This document shows positions 18,737 to 28,038 of a stretch of DNA of 64,000 nucleotides, in pieces. Position 1 is the first letter of the stretch. Each line of letters opens with the position of its first letter. Where the stretch lies: assembly GCF_018863395.1 (NCBI RefSeq), contig NZ_JAHKRR010000003.1, positions 186,001 through 250,000 on the forward strand, read 5' to 3'. The notes below the pieces were generated by a model, which saw only the letters and a list, made by a program, of their open reading frames with translations, ran no database searches and had not been told where the DNA came from. Made by a program: the position numbers and the translations under genes. This stretch comes from Sinomicrobium weinanense (GTDB taxonomy: Bacteria > Bacteroidota > Bacteroidia > Flavobacteriales > Flavobacteriaceae).

Positions 18737-19332
18737 GATACTCCATAGAGAACAGATGATAATATATTATTCATCCCCCACACCACAGATGCGCTTTGTG
18801 GGTTTAGGTCCGTCAGTTGATGCAATAATAAAAAAAGGAACAAAGAACTCAGGTAATACAGGAACAGGCACCCGTAAATGGTCAAAAACCGGTTTTCTTT
18901 TTCAAAATGCCTTAACCCTCTGATCAAAGTGTAACCGGCAAAACACGCTATGGATAAATGCGAAAATACTTTTCCGTAACCTGCCGTTACATTTTGGTTG
19001 TTAAACCATAACGTAGCCGCTTCCACAAAGATAAAAATAGTTATTAATCCGATGGGGATATACCATTTATAGCTAAGCCTTTGTGCCACCACAAACATAC
19101 TTATCAGCAGAAAAAATTCGCCCCCTGCATAAAACGGATATATAAAACCGGTGTTTTGGACATAAGCCAAGATCAGTATTTCTGTCAGTAACTCTACACC
19201 AACAATAAAGCCTAAATAACAGATATACCATTTGCCTTCTTTATGTAGCGCGGATAGTTTTGCACCCCCAAGTAAAAACGCAATGATCAATAAGCTATTG
19301 GAGAGGATCAGGGTGCCGTAATAAAAATACAT
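18706..19332 (-). CDS. Multi-pass membrane protein, possible sensory partner of the kinase
   Basis: A 208-residue protein with about six or seven hydrophobic helices (LILSNSLLIIAFLLGGAKLS, WYICYLGFIVGVELLTEILI, FLLISMFVVAQRL, IPIGLITIFIFVEAATLWF, ACFAGYTLIRGL, FLTIYGCLFLYYLSSLFLFL). It has no catalytic motif that I can see. I know similar proteins next to NarL-type kinases in flavobacteria, without an established role. The 31-base overlap with the kinase gene and 14-base gap from the gene before it make one operon. Confidence 0.8.
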   Translation of the reverse strand: MYFYYGTLILSNSLLIIAFLLGGAKLSALHKEGKWYICYLGFIVGVELLTEILILAYVQNTGFIYPFYAGGEFFLLISMFVVAQRLSYKWYIPIGLITIFIFVEAATLWFNNQNVTAGYGKVFSHLSIACFAGYTLIRGLRHFEKENRFLTIYGCLFLYYLSSLFLFLLLHQLTDLNPQSASVVWGMNNILSSVLYGVSCYIFLRLKK

Positions 19333-19346
19333 TTTAATATGTTGGG

Positions 19347-20126
19347 TTAGCTAAAAAGATCTTCGTCTGGTGGTTCCCTGCAAAATGGCGGGCAGGGCCG
19401 CGACCAATCGTACGTATTGCTAACCGTTTCGGCGCCCCGGGCATTAATTGTTGACCTCATCATCTGACCTTGCATAGTGGTACTATTAACGGCAACAAAA
19501 ATCAGAACAGGTATCAGCCTGTTATAAATGTCTGAATTTTTCAATGCAAAAAGGCATATAACCCCATGATCCTCGATACCCTCAATTAAATCGGCAAACG
19601 GAACGGTGAATGTATTGAAAATTCTTTTTCCTTTATAATCCGTACATTCATGATAAAACCAGTCCAGACACTGGTCTTTCCATTGTTCAACTTCACTCAG
19701 GGAAATACTTTCGGTAATGGCAGGTTCGTTATATACAGGTAATTCCACCTCTTCGCATACAGATTTAATTTTAAGATGTTTAGACAGCGTAATCTTTTTA
19801 ACCGATACGGTTTCCTCTTTTTCTAATAAGATCAGGTCTTTATCCAGGGGGGTCAAAGGAATTGCCAGATAAGAAGAAAGGTCTTCCTCTTTTCCCTTTT
19901 TATCCAATGGCACAACAATTAAAACAAGTTGCGCGTCATGTACTCCGATATAAGTGTAAAAACGCTTATTTTTATTGTGTTTATTTACCCAGTCACAAGA
20001 TTTACGATCAAAATGAAATACGGAGGTCGGACTAATTAAATTTTTAATTTCAGAATAATCGGCTTTGCTGAGTTTCCAGGCCTCAATAGCCTGTTTACAT
20101 TCGTTTTTTGTTAAATTTTGGTTCAT
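19347..20126 (-). CDS. Unknown protein heading the two-component operon, 259 aa
   Basis: I do not recognise this protein. It is soluble-looking and starts MNQNLTKNECKQAIEAWKLS. It has a VSVKKITLSKHLKIKSVCEE strand-rich middle and a VEQWKDQCLDWFYHECTDYK segment. A hydrophobic stretch (LIPVLIFVAVNSTTMQGQMM) precedes a C-terminal tail with CPPFCREPPDE. The tail could be a redox- or metal-active CxxxC site (inference). The 794-base gap upstream to 20921 probably contains its promoter, though I saw no clean TAnnTTTG. It is the first gene of the operon with the TM protein, kinase and regulator. Confidence 0.75.
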   Translation of the reverse strand: MNQNLTKNECKQAIEAWKLSKADYSEIKNLISPTSVFHFDRKSCDWVNKHNKNKRFYTYIGVHDAQLVLIVVPLDKKGKEEDLSSYLAIPLTPLDKDLILLEKEETVSVKKITLSKHLKIKSVCEEVELPVYNEPAITESISLSEVEQWKDQCLDWFYHECTDYKGKRIFNTFTVPFADLIEGIEDHGVICLFALKNSDIYNRLIPVLIFVAVNSTTMQGQMMRSTINARGAETVSNTYDWSRPCPPFCREPPDEDLFS

Positions 20127-20355
20127 GGTTATGGTTTGTTGGGTTTGGAGTATTGTAATTCACATCTAATATAAGTTTTTTTAACGTATTCTTTAATAAT
20201 AGAAAAAAAATTAACTTTTAATGTGTTGGTTTATAGTATTTTGCACTGGAAAGAACAGGCCGTTACCCACCATCAGACAAACGTTTAAATCCCAGCTTAA
20301 AATTAAATAAAAGGACCGGGCAGGCTTCCCTCCTTGTTAAAGTCATTCCAATAAA

Positions 20356-20387
20356 AAAATCCCGCCTTTCGAAAGAAACGGGATTTT
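20356..20387. terminator. Terminator beside a tRNA-like fragment
   Basis: A stem AAAATCCCG with CGGGATTTT encloses CTTTCGAAAG, itself self-complementary. Runs of T follow on the plus strand (to 20395) and of A on the other side, so it can work in both directions. It sits immediately 3' (minus strand) of the tRNA-like fragment at 20399, as the terminator at 54484 sits behind tRNA-Gln. Confidence 0.75.
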
Positions 20388-20398
20388 GTTTTTTTGCA

Positions 20399-20425
20399 GT
20401 TGGCCTACAGGGTCTGCAATCGAAC
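20399..20425 (-). pseudogene. Degenerate copy of the tRNA-Gln 3' end
   Basis: On the minus strand the segment ends TGTAGGCCAAC, identical over 11 bases to the acceptor end of the intact tRNA-Gln at 54522-54593. It is preceded by GTTCGA as in the T loop, but with about four extra or changed bases between (GTTCGATTGCAGACCC). No D or anticodon arm remains. It may be the displaced 3' end left by an insertion at tRNA-Gln, or an unrelated tRNA relic. Confidence 0.5.
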
Positions 20426-20819
20426 AATCCATTCCACTTTTACTGTTCTTAAACGACTTGAAAAAGGAAGAATCTCTAAAGAAAAAACCTCCTAAAAGAA
20501 AAACTGAAAACAAGATATAGAGAATCCCTTTAATCAATGAACTCGTTTAAACTTTTTCCAATTGGCTGCAAACTGGACAAATTATACAACTTTGGACTTG
20601 TCCAGTCGGGTGGACCCAACGATACAAATCTCGAACCAGTTTTTAGAGGATTTGCAGCTCTTGGCTGATTTGACTACTTGATCGCTCCTGTTTTGAGACT
20701 TGGAAAGAGTCGGATGGCCTAAATAAACTACGTATTCATCAAGGTGGCGTGCTGTTTTTTACGTTTTCTTCCCTAACCATAATGTGAATTCGATTTAAAC
20801 CTCCCTTGGTTCATAAAAT
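20426..20819. other. Non-coding stretch at the left edge of the polysaccharide locus
   Basis: About 400 bases with no convincing gene. A minus-strand frame of about 45 codons (reading NWFEICIVGSTRLDKSKVV near its end, about 20586-20722) is open but lacks a plausible start. It may be a relic. The 64-codon frame at 20343-20537 runs through the terminator and the tRNA fragment and is not credible. Confidence 0.4.
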
Positions 20820-20858
20820 TCATAACACCCCCCATTTAGAAACATAAGGACCCTGCCC
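20820..20858 (+). promoter_or_regulatory. HTCS-type operator candidate upstream of GH31
   Basis: Two half-sites of the form ACAT-N5-CCCT stand 22 bases apart. The upstream one is degenerate (TCAT-AACAC-CCCC); the downstream one is ACATAAGGACCCTGCCC (20842-20858). The same pair is better preserved before susC and before the acetylesterase gene. It lies 63 bases before the GH31 ATG. No clear -7 element follows. Confidence 0.6.
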
Positions 20859-20920
20859 ATGCATTTTTTTATCAGAGATTTGAAGCCTGAATATTTTGTT
20901 GAATCCCTTTCCGATACCAG

Positions 20921-23785
20921 ATGAAAAACCCAAAGAAACTATTGAATTTATTGGTACCGTTGATCTTTGCTGCATGTGCCGAATCTCCTTATCAAAAGAC
21001 TGATGACGGTGTAATTATCAATGTAAAACAACAACAGGAAACCGGGACCCGAAAGGTTCGTTTGCAGGTGTTGGGGGAAGAACTGATCCATGTTTCCGCT
21101 ACCCCCGAAAAGGAATTTCCCCGGGATTCCAGCCTGATCATTGTCCCGGGGCTCCGGACAGTTCCTTTCACCATAGACGATACCGGTGATTCCATCACCC
21201 TGAGCACGGCAAAACTGAAAGCAGCAGTATCCAAATCGGATGGCGGTACACGGTTCAAAGATAAAGCCGGCAAGGTAATACTGGCCGAAAAGCAAGGTGG
21301 GGGCAGGTCATTTACGCCCATTGAAGCAGGCAATACAAAAGGCTACTCGATAAGGCAGCTGTTCGAATCTCCTGACGACGAAGCCTTTTACGGCCTGGGG
21401 CAGCACCAGTCCGATGAGTTCAATTATAAGGGCAAGAGCGAAGAGCTGTTCCAGTACAACACCAAGGTATCCGTACCTTTTGTGATTTCCAACAAAAACT
21501 ACGGCCTCCTGTGGGACAGCTATTCCTTAAGCCGTTTTGGTGACAGCCGGGAGTACAGGCAATTGAATGAAACATTTACATTATATGATAAAGAAGGGCA
21601 ACAGGGCGGGTTAACAGGCACCTACGTATCCCCTGCCCCGGAAAGACCGAGACTGGAACGCAAAGAAGAGTCTCTTTACTTTGAGGACATAAAGGGCATA
21701 AGGAATTTACCTGAAAATTTCCCCTTAAAAGATGCCGATGTAACCTACGAAGGTGCCATAGAGGCACCGCATAACGGTACCTACCGGTTTATCCTGTATT
21801 ATGCCGGGTATGTCAAGGTCTATATGAACGACGAATTGGTGGTGCCCGAACGCTGGCGGACCGCCTGGAACCCGAACAGCTATAAATTTACGTTCGACCT
21901 GGAAGCCGGTAAAAAGGTACCGTTGCGCATCGAGTGGAAACCCGACGGGGGAAAATCGTACCTGGGCCTAAGGGTGCAGCCGCCCCTGGAAGAAGAAGAA
22001 CAGAACAGCCAGGTGTGGTGGAGCGAAATGAATAAGAAATTGGATTACTACTTTGTGTATGGCGAATCCATGGACGAGATCATCGAGGGTTACCGGACAC
22101 TGACCGGAAAATCCCGGATCATGCCCAAATGGGCCATGGGCTTCTGGCAAAGCCGGGAACGATATAAAACCCAGGACGAAATACTGGGTACACTCCAAGA
22201 ATTCCGGGACCGCAAAATTCCGATCGACAATATTGTCCTCGACTGGAACCACTGGCCCGAAGATGCCTGGGGAAGCCATGAATTTGATAAAAACCGTTTC
22301 CCGGACCCGAAAGCCATGGTAGATTCCATCCATGCCATGCACGGAAAAATGATGATCTCCGTATGGCCCAAGTTCTATACAACAACAGAACACTACAAGG
22401 AGTTTGACAATAAAGGTTGGATGTACCGGCAGGCCGTGAAAGACAGCATCCGGGACTGGGTAGGCCCCGGGTACGTAGGCTCATTCTACGATGCCTATGC
22501 TCCCGGTGCCCGGAAGCTGTTCTGGAACCAGATATATGAACATTACTACCCATTGGGCATAGATGCGTGGTGGATGGATGCCAGCGAACCGAATATACTC
22601 GACTGTACGGATATGGAATACCGCAAAGCCCTTTCCGGCCCTACGGCCCTGGGCTCTTCCACGGAATATTTTAACGCTTATGCACTGATGAATGCAGAAG
22701 CGATTTATGAAGGACAACGCGGTGTCGACCCCGATAAACGTGTTTTCCTGTTGACCCGTTCAGGTTTTGCCGGGTTACAAAGATATTCCACAGCTACGTG
22801 GAGTGGTGATATTGCCACCCGCTGGGAAGATATGAAAGCCCAGATCTCTGCCGGCCTCAATTTTGCCATGAGCGGCATCCCCTACTGGACCATGGATATC
22901 GGGGGCTTTTGCGTGGAAAGCCGCTATGTCGATGCACAACTCGAATACGACAGAAGCGGAAAGGAAAATGCCGACCTGAAGGAATGGCGCGAACTCAATG
23001 CCCGGTGGTATCAGTTTGGCGCTTTTGCCCCCCTGTACCGGGCACACGGGCAGTTCCCGTATCGCGAGCCCTGGCATATCGCCCCGAAGGGGCACCCGGC
23101 ATACGATGCCATTTTGTACTATACCCGTTTGCGCTACCGGTTGATGCCTTATATCTATACCCTGGCCGGAATGACCTATTTTGAAGACTATACCATAATG
23201 CGCCCATTGGTCATGGATTTCGGGCAGGACAAAAAGGTAGAAAATATAAGTGACCAGTTTATGTTTGGCCCTTCATTTATGGTATGTCCCGTTTATAAAT
23301 ACCAGGCCCGGAGCCGGGAAGTTTATTTTCCGGAAGGAACAAACTGGTACGATCTCTACACAGGGCAATCCATAGAAGGAGGACAGCGGTTAAAGGTGGA
23401 TGCACCCTATGACCGTATTCCGTTATACATCCGCGAAGGGGCTATCATCCCGGTCGGTCCTGATATACAGTACAGCGATGAGAAACCGGCAGAAACCATT
23501 GTGCTGTATGTCTACCGGGGGCAAAACGGCAATTTTACACTGTATGAAGACGAAGGGGTAAACTACAATTACGAAAAAGGAGATTATTCAACCATCTCTT
23601 TTAATTATAATGACGCAGAGGGAACCCTCACCATCGGAGAGCGAAAAGGAACATTTGACGGAATGCTCAGGGACCGGAAATTCATCATTGTTCCGGTGAG
23701 CAGGGAAGACCCCAGGCCATTTCAATACACCAATCAGGGAAAACAGGTAGATTATGACGGGAAACAGCAAACCATAAAATTGTAA
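20921..23785 (+). CDS. GH31 alpha-xylosidase with PA14 insert, lipoprotein
   Basis: A 954-residue lipoprotein (lipobox Cys19 in LIFAAC). It has an N-terminal beta-sandwich, a PA14 domain inserted at about 229-356, and a GH31 barrel with the nucleophile Asp553 in WWMDASEPN and the acid/base Asp630 in TWSGDIATRW. A C-terminal beta domain follows. The PA14 insert and layout are those of xyloglucan alpha-xylosidases such as the B. ovatus enzyme. It would remove alpha-1,6-xylose from the non-reducing end of xyloglucan oligosaccharides. It is the first gene of the locus and has the shared operator upstream; the regulator gene follows after 54 bases. GH31 specificity calls other than xylosidase remain possible but are less likely in this context. 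Confidence 0.93.
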   Translation: MKNPKKLLNLLVPLIFAACAESPYQKTDDGVIINVKQQQETGTRKVRLQVLGEELIHVSATPEKEFPRDSSLIIVPGLRTVPFTIDDTGDSITLSTAKLKAAVSKSDGGTRFKDKAGKVILAEKQGGGRSFTPIEAGNTKGYSIRQLFESPDDEAFYGLGQHQSDEFNYKGKSEELFQYNTKVSVPFVISNKNYGLLWDSYSLSRFGDSREYRQLNETFTLYDKEGQQGGLTGTYVSPAPERPRLERKEESLYFEDIKGIRNLPENFPLKDADVTYEGAIEAPHNGTYRFILYYAGYVKVYMNDELVVPERWRTAWNPNSYKFTFDLEAGKKVPLRIEWKPDGGKSYLGLRVQPPLEEEEQNSQVWWSEMNKKLDYYFVYGESMDEIIEGYRTLTGKSRIMPKWAMGFWQSRERYKTQDEILGTLQEFRDRKIPIDNIVLDWNHWPEDAWGSHEFDKNRFPDPKAMVDSIHAMHGKMMISVWPKFYTTTEHYKEFDNKGWMYRQAVKDSIRDWVGPGYVGSFYDAYAPGARKLFWNQIYEHYYPLGIDAWWMDASEPNILDCTDMEYRKALSGPTALGSSTEYFNAYALMNAEAIYEGQRGVDPDKRVFLLTRSGFAGLQRYSTATWSGDIATRWEDMKAQISAGLNFAMSGIPYWTMDIGGFCVESRYVDAQLEYDRSGKENADLKEWRELNARWYQFGAFAPLYRAHGQFPYREPWHIAPKGHPAYDAILYYTRLRYRLMPYIYTLAGMTYFEDYTIMRPLVMDFGQDKKVENISDQFMFGPSFMVCPVYKYQARSREVYFPEGTNWYDLYTGQSIEGGQRLKVDAPYDRIPLYIREGAIIPVGPDIQYSDEKPAETIVLYVYRGQNGNFTLYEDEGVNYNYEKGDYSTISFNYNDAEGTLTIGERKGTFDGMLRDRKFIIVPVSREDPRPFQYTNQGKQVDYDGKQQTIKL

Positions 23786-23839
23786 TTGTTACATTTTTTA
23801 TATCTTAGGCGGCCCCTGTTTTTTCAATGAGGCGAGGTG

Positions 23840-26800
23840 ATGAGAGCATTTGTTAAAATATTCGGCATACTTGTTCTGAGTCTGATGGTTACCATTCAGG
23901 CAACAGCACAATCTCCCTACATATTCCATCACTTGACCACCGGGGACGGACTTTCCAACAGCCATGTCAACGCTATTCTAAAAGACAGCTACGGGTTTTT
24001 ATGGGTGGGAACGGCATCGGGATTAAACCGCTATGATGGCTACGGATTTAAGACCTACACCGCAAGGCCCGATGAGCCCGGCACAATGTCCGCAAATAAC
24101 ATCTGGGAATTGCAGGAAGACGGCCTGGGTAATATCTGGGTCAGGAGTTACACCTATATGGTGTATAACCGCGACAAGGACAATTTCATTACGGATGTCC
24201 CCGGCTTTTTGAAGGATCTGGGTATTACCGTAAACCGCAATTACAAAGTTTACGTAGACAGGAAAAAGGACCTGTGGATATTGAGCGGACAAAAAGCATA
24301 CTTGTACGATACCCGTAAAAAGGCCCTGAAGACCTTCAACATCAAAGTGCGGGTGGATGAAGTGGTAACCGCCGGGTTAAGTGATAACGGGAACACTTTG
24401 TATGGCATGCTGAAACCGGGATTTTTGTGGCAGATGGATAAACACACCGGTAACCAGGCGGTATTTGAATTAAAACATATCACAAAACCGGAATGGTACA
24501 ACAAAATATATGCCGATAGCCGCGGCGGGTTATGGCTGCTGTCCGGCAGAACCGACCTGATCTACTACCGGAAAAGCCCGGATTCGGATTGGAAGGAATT
24601 GCTGTTGAGTTCCGTTAGCGGGTCCCGCCGCAATAGAGTATTAAATATGCTGGACGATGAGAACGGCCGCATCTGGATAGGTACCGACCACGACGGGTTG
24701 TTTGTATATGACCGGGCTACCGGAGCGCTGACCAATCTGTCGGAAGACCCGGCCATAAATTCTTCGGTCGCATCCAATAATATCGCGTGCCTGTATAAAG
24801 ATGACAACGGAATTATATGGACGGGCCATAACAAGAAAGGCATTTCTTATTATCACCATAGCTTTCGCAATATCTTGAATGAAGAAGACCCGGATTGCCG
24901 GAATGTCAGCGTCATATTGGAAGACCGACAAGGCAATATCTGGCTGGGCACAGACGGAAAAGGGTTGTTTCTGAAAGAGAAAACCAAAGAAGATAAGATC
25001 AGGAAACTACCGCTGCAAAGCGGTGTTATCGTTTCTTTACTGGAAGACCGTAAAGGACGGATATGGATCGGAACCTATATGGACGGCCTTTTTTGCTATG
25101 AGAACGGAAAATTCAGTCACTTCACCAAGGATAACAGCGGGCTGGCAGGCGACAATATCTGGAGTTTGGTGGAAGACCGGTATGGAAATTTATGGATAGG
25201 CTCCCTGGGCGGAGGGATACAATGCCTGCGCCATGAGGAAGGGAACATGAATGCCCTCGCCACGGTGTGCGAAGAGACGAAACACCCGATGGATATGTAT
25301 TACGACAACGGGGACAAACTGTACATCGGTACGGTCTACGGGCTCTATGTCGTCGATATCACCACCGGAAGCCATGTTATCCATACGGGAAACCACGGGG
25401 GGACGCAGCATTTCAATAAAATGCTGATATCCAATGTGTATAAAGATTCGAAAGACAATATCTGGCTGGGGCACCCGGAAGGACTGACATTATGGGATCT
25501 GAAGAAAGATACGCTCTATTTCCTGGGTAAAGACACCGGCCTTACCGATAACCTCGTCCAGGGTATTATTGAAGATAATCACCGGAATATTTGGGTAACC
25601 ACGAGTAATGGCCTGTCCGTTCTTTCCACCGAACGCGATAGCCGGGGTGTTACGAAAGTCAGTTACAGGAATTTCTCTTCCAAAGACGGGTTCAAGGACA
25701 ACCATTTTAATAATAACGCCATTTATAAACTCCGCAACGGAGATATTCTTTTGGGCGGAGTTGAAGGACTGACCGTTGTGAACCCGAACAAAATGGCCGA
25801 AAAAAACCAGCCTCCGGCCCGGGTGATCTTTACGGGGCTGAGCGTCGGGAACAGCAGCGTTAAGGTAGATTCGCTCTATAAAGGAAATAAGCTGCTGAAA
25901 CACCCTATGGAGCAAACCGACTCGTTGACCTTCCGGCACAACGATAAACAGATCTCCATACAGTTCACTACCGGTGACCTGCTCCATGCCGACAAGGTAA
26001 AATATGCCTACAAGCTGGAAGGATTTGACACACAATGGCTCTACACAAAAGACCATAAAATTGTGTTTTCCTCCCTGGCACCCGGCAGTTACAGGCTCTT
26101 CGTCAAAGCCAGTAACAGTGATGGCGTGTGGAATAACGAGGCCTCGGTACTGAATATCACGGTTATCCCGCCCTTTTACCTGTCGGGATGGGCAATTGCT
26201 TTATATGCCGTATTGGCAATCGGTTTTATCTCGTTTATTGTTTACCGGACCAGGAAACATCACCGCAACAAATTCGAACAGCAAAGGATACAATTGAGAC
26301 GTAAGCAGGAAGCCAGTCTCAACGAAATGAAGCTCAGGTTCTTTACGAACATAAGCCACGATCTTCGCACCCCGCTTACCCTTATCACCACCCCGTTACA
26401 GGCCATATTAAACCAGGAATTGGAAATGGGGTTACGCAAAAAACTGACCACGGTAAACAAAAATGCAGAACAATTGCTGTCGCTGATCAATTCTTTGCTC
26501 GATTTCCGTAAGCTCGACACAGATGCCGAATCCTTGCACTTGCGCCAAGGTAATTTCGTGGCTTTTATGGAAGAAGTATGTGCCCCCTTCCATGTTTATG
26601 CCGTTGATCGTCATATCAATTTTTCCTTTTCCGGGGAGCTAAAAAAACTTTCCATGCAGTTCGATCCGGATAAAGTGCAGAAGATAATGCTGAACCTGCT
26701 TTCCAACGCCTTCAAATTCACACAGGAAGGAGGTGAGATCGATGTCCGTGTATACTGGGAAGAAGACCATGTATGCGTCGATGTTTCGGACTCCGGCCCG

Positions 26801-27832
26801 GGTATTGGGGATAGCCATAAAGAACACATCTTTGAACGGTTTTACCAGGGGCTGCAATTGCAGGAAAGGACAGGCAGTGGTATCGGCCTTCATATCGTAA
26901 GCGAATATATCCGTATGCACGGCGGCACCATTACCGTAAAAGACAACATCCCGCAGGGCAGTACGTTCACCTTTACGCTCCCGGTAACCGAAACCGGGGA
27001 GACGGAAGAACTGAGCCCCGAAGAAGTTTCTGCCGATGACATTGCAGAACAGGTAGACATGCAAGACCGGCCCGAATGCCCGGTACTGCTGTTCGTTGAC
27101 GACAATAAGGATCTATGCGGGTTCATGGCCGACAGCCTGTCGGACGACTATACCGTACTGCTTGCCACTAACGGCAGAGAAGCAATGACACAGCTGGAAA
27201 AACACGACGTTAATGTAGTGGTAAGCGATGTGATGATGCCTGTTATGGACGGTATTGCGCTTTGCAACCGCATCAAGACGAACATACGATGGTCCCATAT
27301 TCCCGTGATCCTGCTCACCGCCCGTACAGCCGAAGAATATGAAATAAAGGGACTGGAAACGGGTGCCGATGATTACCTGACCAAACCGTTCAATTTTAAC
27401 CTGCTGAAACTGCGTATCCGCAAGTTCCTGGAGTGGACGGAAAAATGCCATCTTTCATTCAGTCAGAAGATCGATATCTCTCCCGGTGAAATTACCATCA
27501 CCTCCCTGGATCAGCAACTAATCGAAAAAGCCATAAAAGCGGTAGAAGAACATATCGCCGACCCGGAATTTTCCGTAGAGGAACTGGGCAGCGAGATCGG
27601 GCTCAGCAGAAGCCATTTATATAAAAAGCTGATGAGCATCACCGGAAAAGGACCGGCTGAGTTTATCCGCACCATTCGCCTGAAACGGGGCAGGCAGCTT
27701 CTGGAAAAAAGCCAGATGCAAATTGCCGAAGTGGCTTATAGTGTAGGCTTTAATTCACCAAAAAGGTTTACCATTAATTTCAGGAACGAATTCGGCATCT
27801 CACCTTCGGAATACCTGCGCAGCATAAAATAG
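23840..27832 (+). CDS. Hybrid two-component system regulator of the xyloglucan locus
   Basis: A 1330-residue one-protein signalling chain. It has a signal peptide (to about 25), a periplasmic sensor of two-component propeller repeats (recurring GNIWLGTDGKGLF, GRIWIGTYMDGLF, GNLWIGSLGGGIQ) and a Y_Y_Y domain. A membrane helix (about 780-800) is followed by HisKA with His840 in NISHDLRTPLTLI, the ATPase domain (NLLSNAFKFT, DSGPGIG), a receiver with Asp1130 in VVVSDVMMPVMDG, and an AraC-type HTH (about 1230-1328). I start at ATG 23840, one codon after the GTG that also opens the frame. Such regulators bind an oligosaccharide in the periplasm and activate the neighbouring susCD operon. Its likely DNA targets are the three direct-repeat elements listed here. 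Confidence 0.95.
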   Translation: MRAFVKIFGILVLSLMVTIQATAQSPYIFHHLTTGDGLSNSHVNAILKDSYGFLWVGTASGLNRYDGYGFKTYTARPDEPGTMSANNIWELQEDGLGNIWVRSYTYMVYNRDKDNFITDVPGFLKDLGITVNRNYKVYVDRKKDLWILSGQKAYLYDTRKKALKTFNIKVRVDEVVTAGLSDNGNTLYGMLKPGFLWQMDKHTGNQAVFELKHITKPEWYNKIYADSRGGLWLLSGRTDLIYYRKSPDSDWKELLLSSVSGSRRNRVLNMLDDENGRIWIGTDHDGLFVYDRATGALTNLSEDPAINSSVASNNIACLYKDDNGIIWTGHNKKGISYYHHSFRNILNEEDPDCRNVSVILEDRQGNIWLGTDGKGLFLKEKTKEDKIRKLPLQSGVIVSLLEDRKGRIWIGTYMDGLFCYENGKFSHFTKDNSGLAGDNIWSLVEDRYGNLWIGSLGGGIQCLRHEEGNMNALATVCEETKHPMDMYYDNGDKLYIGTVYGLYVVDITTGSHVIHTGNHGGTQHFNKMLISNVYKDSKDNIWLGHPEGLTLWDLKKDTLYFLGKDTGLTDNLVQGIIEDNHRNIWVTTSNGLSVLSTERDSRGVTKVSYRNFSSKDGFKDNHFNNNAIYKLRNGDILLGGVEGLTVVNPNKMAEKNQPPARVIFTGLSVGNSSVKVDSLYKGNKLLKHPMEQTDSLTFRHNDKQISIQFTTGDLLHADKVKYAYKLEGFDTQWLYTKDHKIVFSSLAPGSYRLFVKASNSDGVWNNEASVLNITVIPPFYLSGWAIALYAVLAIGFISFIVYRTRKHHRNKFEQQRIQLRRKQEASLNEMKLRFFTNISHDLRTPLTLITTPLQAILNQELEMGLRKKLTTVNKNAEQLLSLINSLLDFRKLDTDAESLHLRQGNFVAFMEEVCAPFHVYAVDRHINFSFSGELKKLSMQFDPDKVQKIMLNLLSNAFKFTQEGGEIDVRVYWEEDHVCVDVSDSGPGIGDSHKEHIFERFYQGLQLQERTGSGIGLHIVSEYIRMHGGTITVKDNIPQGSTFTFTLPVTETGETEELSPEEVSADDIAEQVDMQDRPECPVLLFVDDNKDLCGFMADSLSDDYTVLLATNGREAMTQLEKHDVNVVVSDVMMPVMDGIALCNRIKTNIRWSHIPVILLTARTAEEYEIKGLETGADDYLTKPFNFNLLKLRIRKFLEWTEKCHLSFSQKIDISPGEITITSLDQQLIEKAIKAVEEHIADPEFSVEELGSEIGLSRSHLYKKLMSITGKGPAEFIRTIRLKRGRQLLEKSQMQIAEVAYSVGFNSPKRFTINFRNEFGISPSEYLRSIK

Positions 27833-27904
27833 AACGATTTCTTAGAAACTCCCCTAATTTTTTAACAATACATCATAAAATTGGCCGGATTTTTATGGAA
27901 ATGC

Positions 27905-27958
27905 GGCAGGATAACACATTACTCTCCCTTATTAAAAACATAGCGGACCCTGCCCCGG
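27905..27958 (+). promoter_or_regulatory. HTCS-type operator candidate upstream of susC
   Basis: The best copy of the shared element. Two direct half-sites, ACAT-TACTCT-CCCT (27916-27929) and ACAT-AGCGGA-CCCT (27938-27951), are exactly 22 bases apart, two helical turns, within a conserved frame GGCAGGATAA...GCCCCGG. A TACTTTCA -7-like element (27971-27978) follows 20 bases past the second half-site. The susC ATG is at 28039. Confidence 0.65.
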
Positions 27959-28038
27959 CAACAGAAATAATACTTTCACAACTTTGAACGACCACTAAAA
28001 AGGTCACTATTAAAAACCAAACCAAAACTATTTATTGT

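Noticed and set aside
20343-20537. Minus-strand 64-codon frame with a hydrophobic start
   Set aside because: It runs through the tRNA-like fragment and the terminator hairpin, so its 3' half is not coding.
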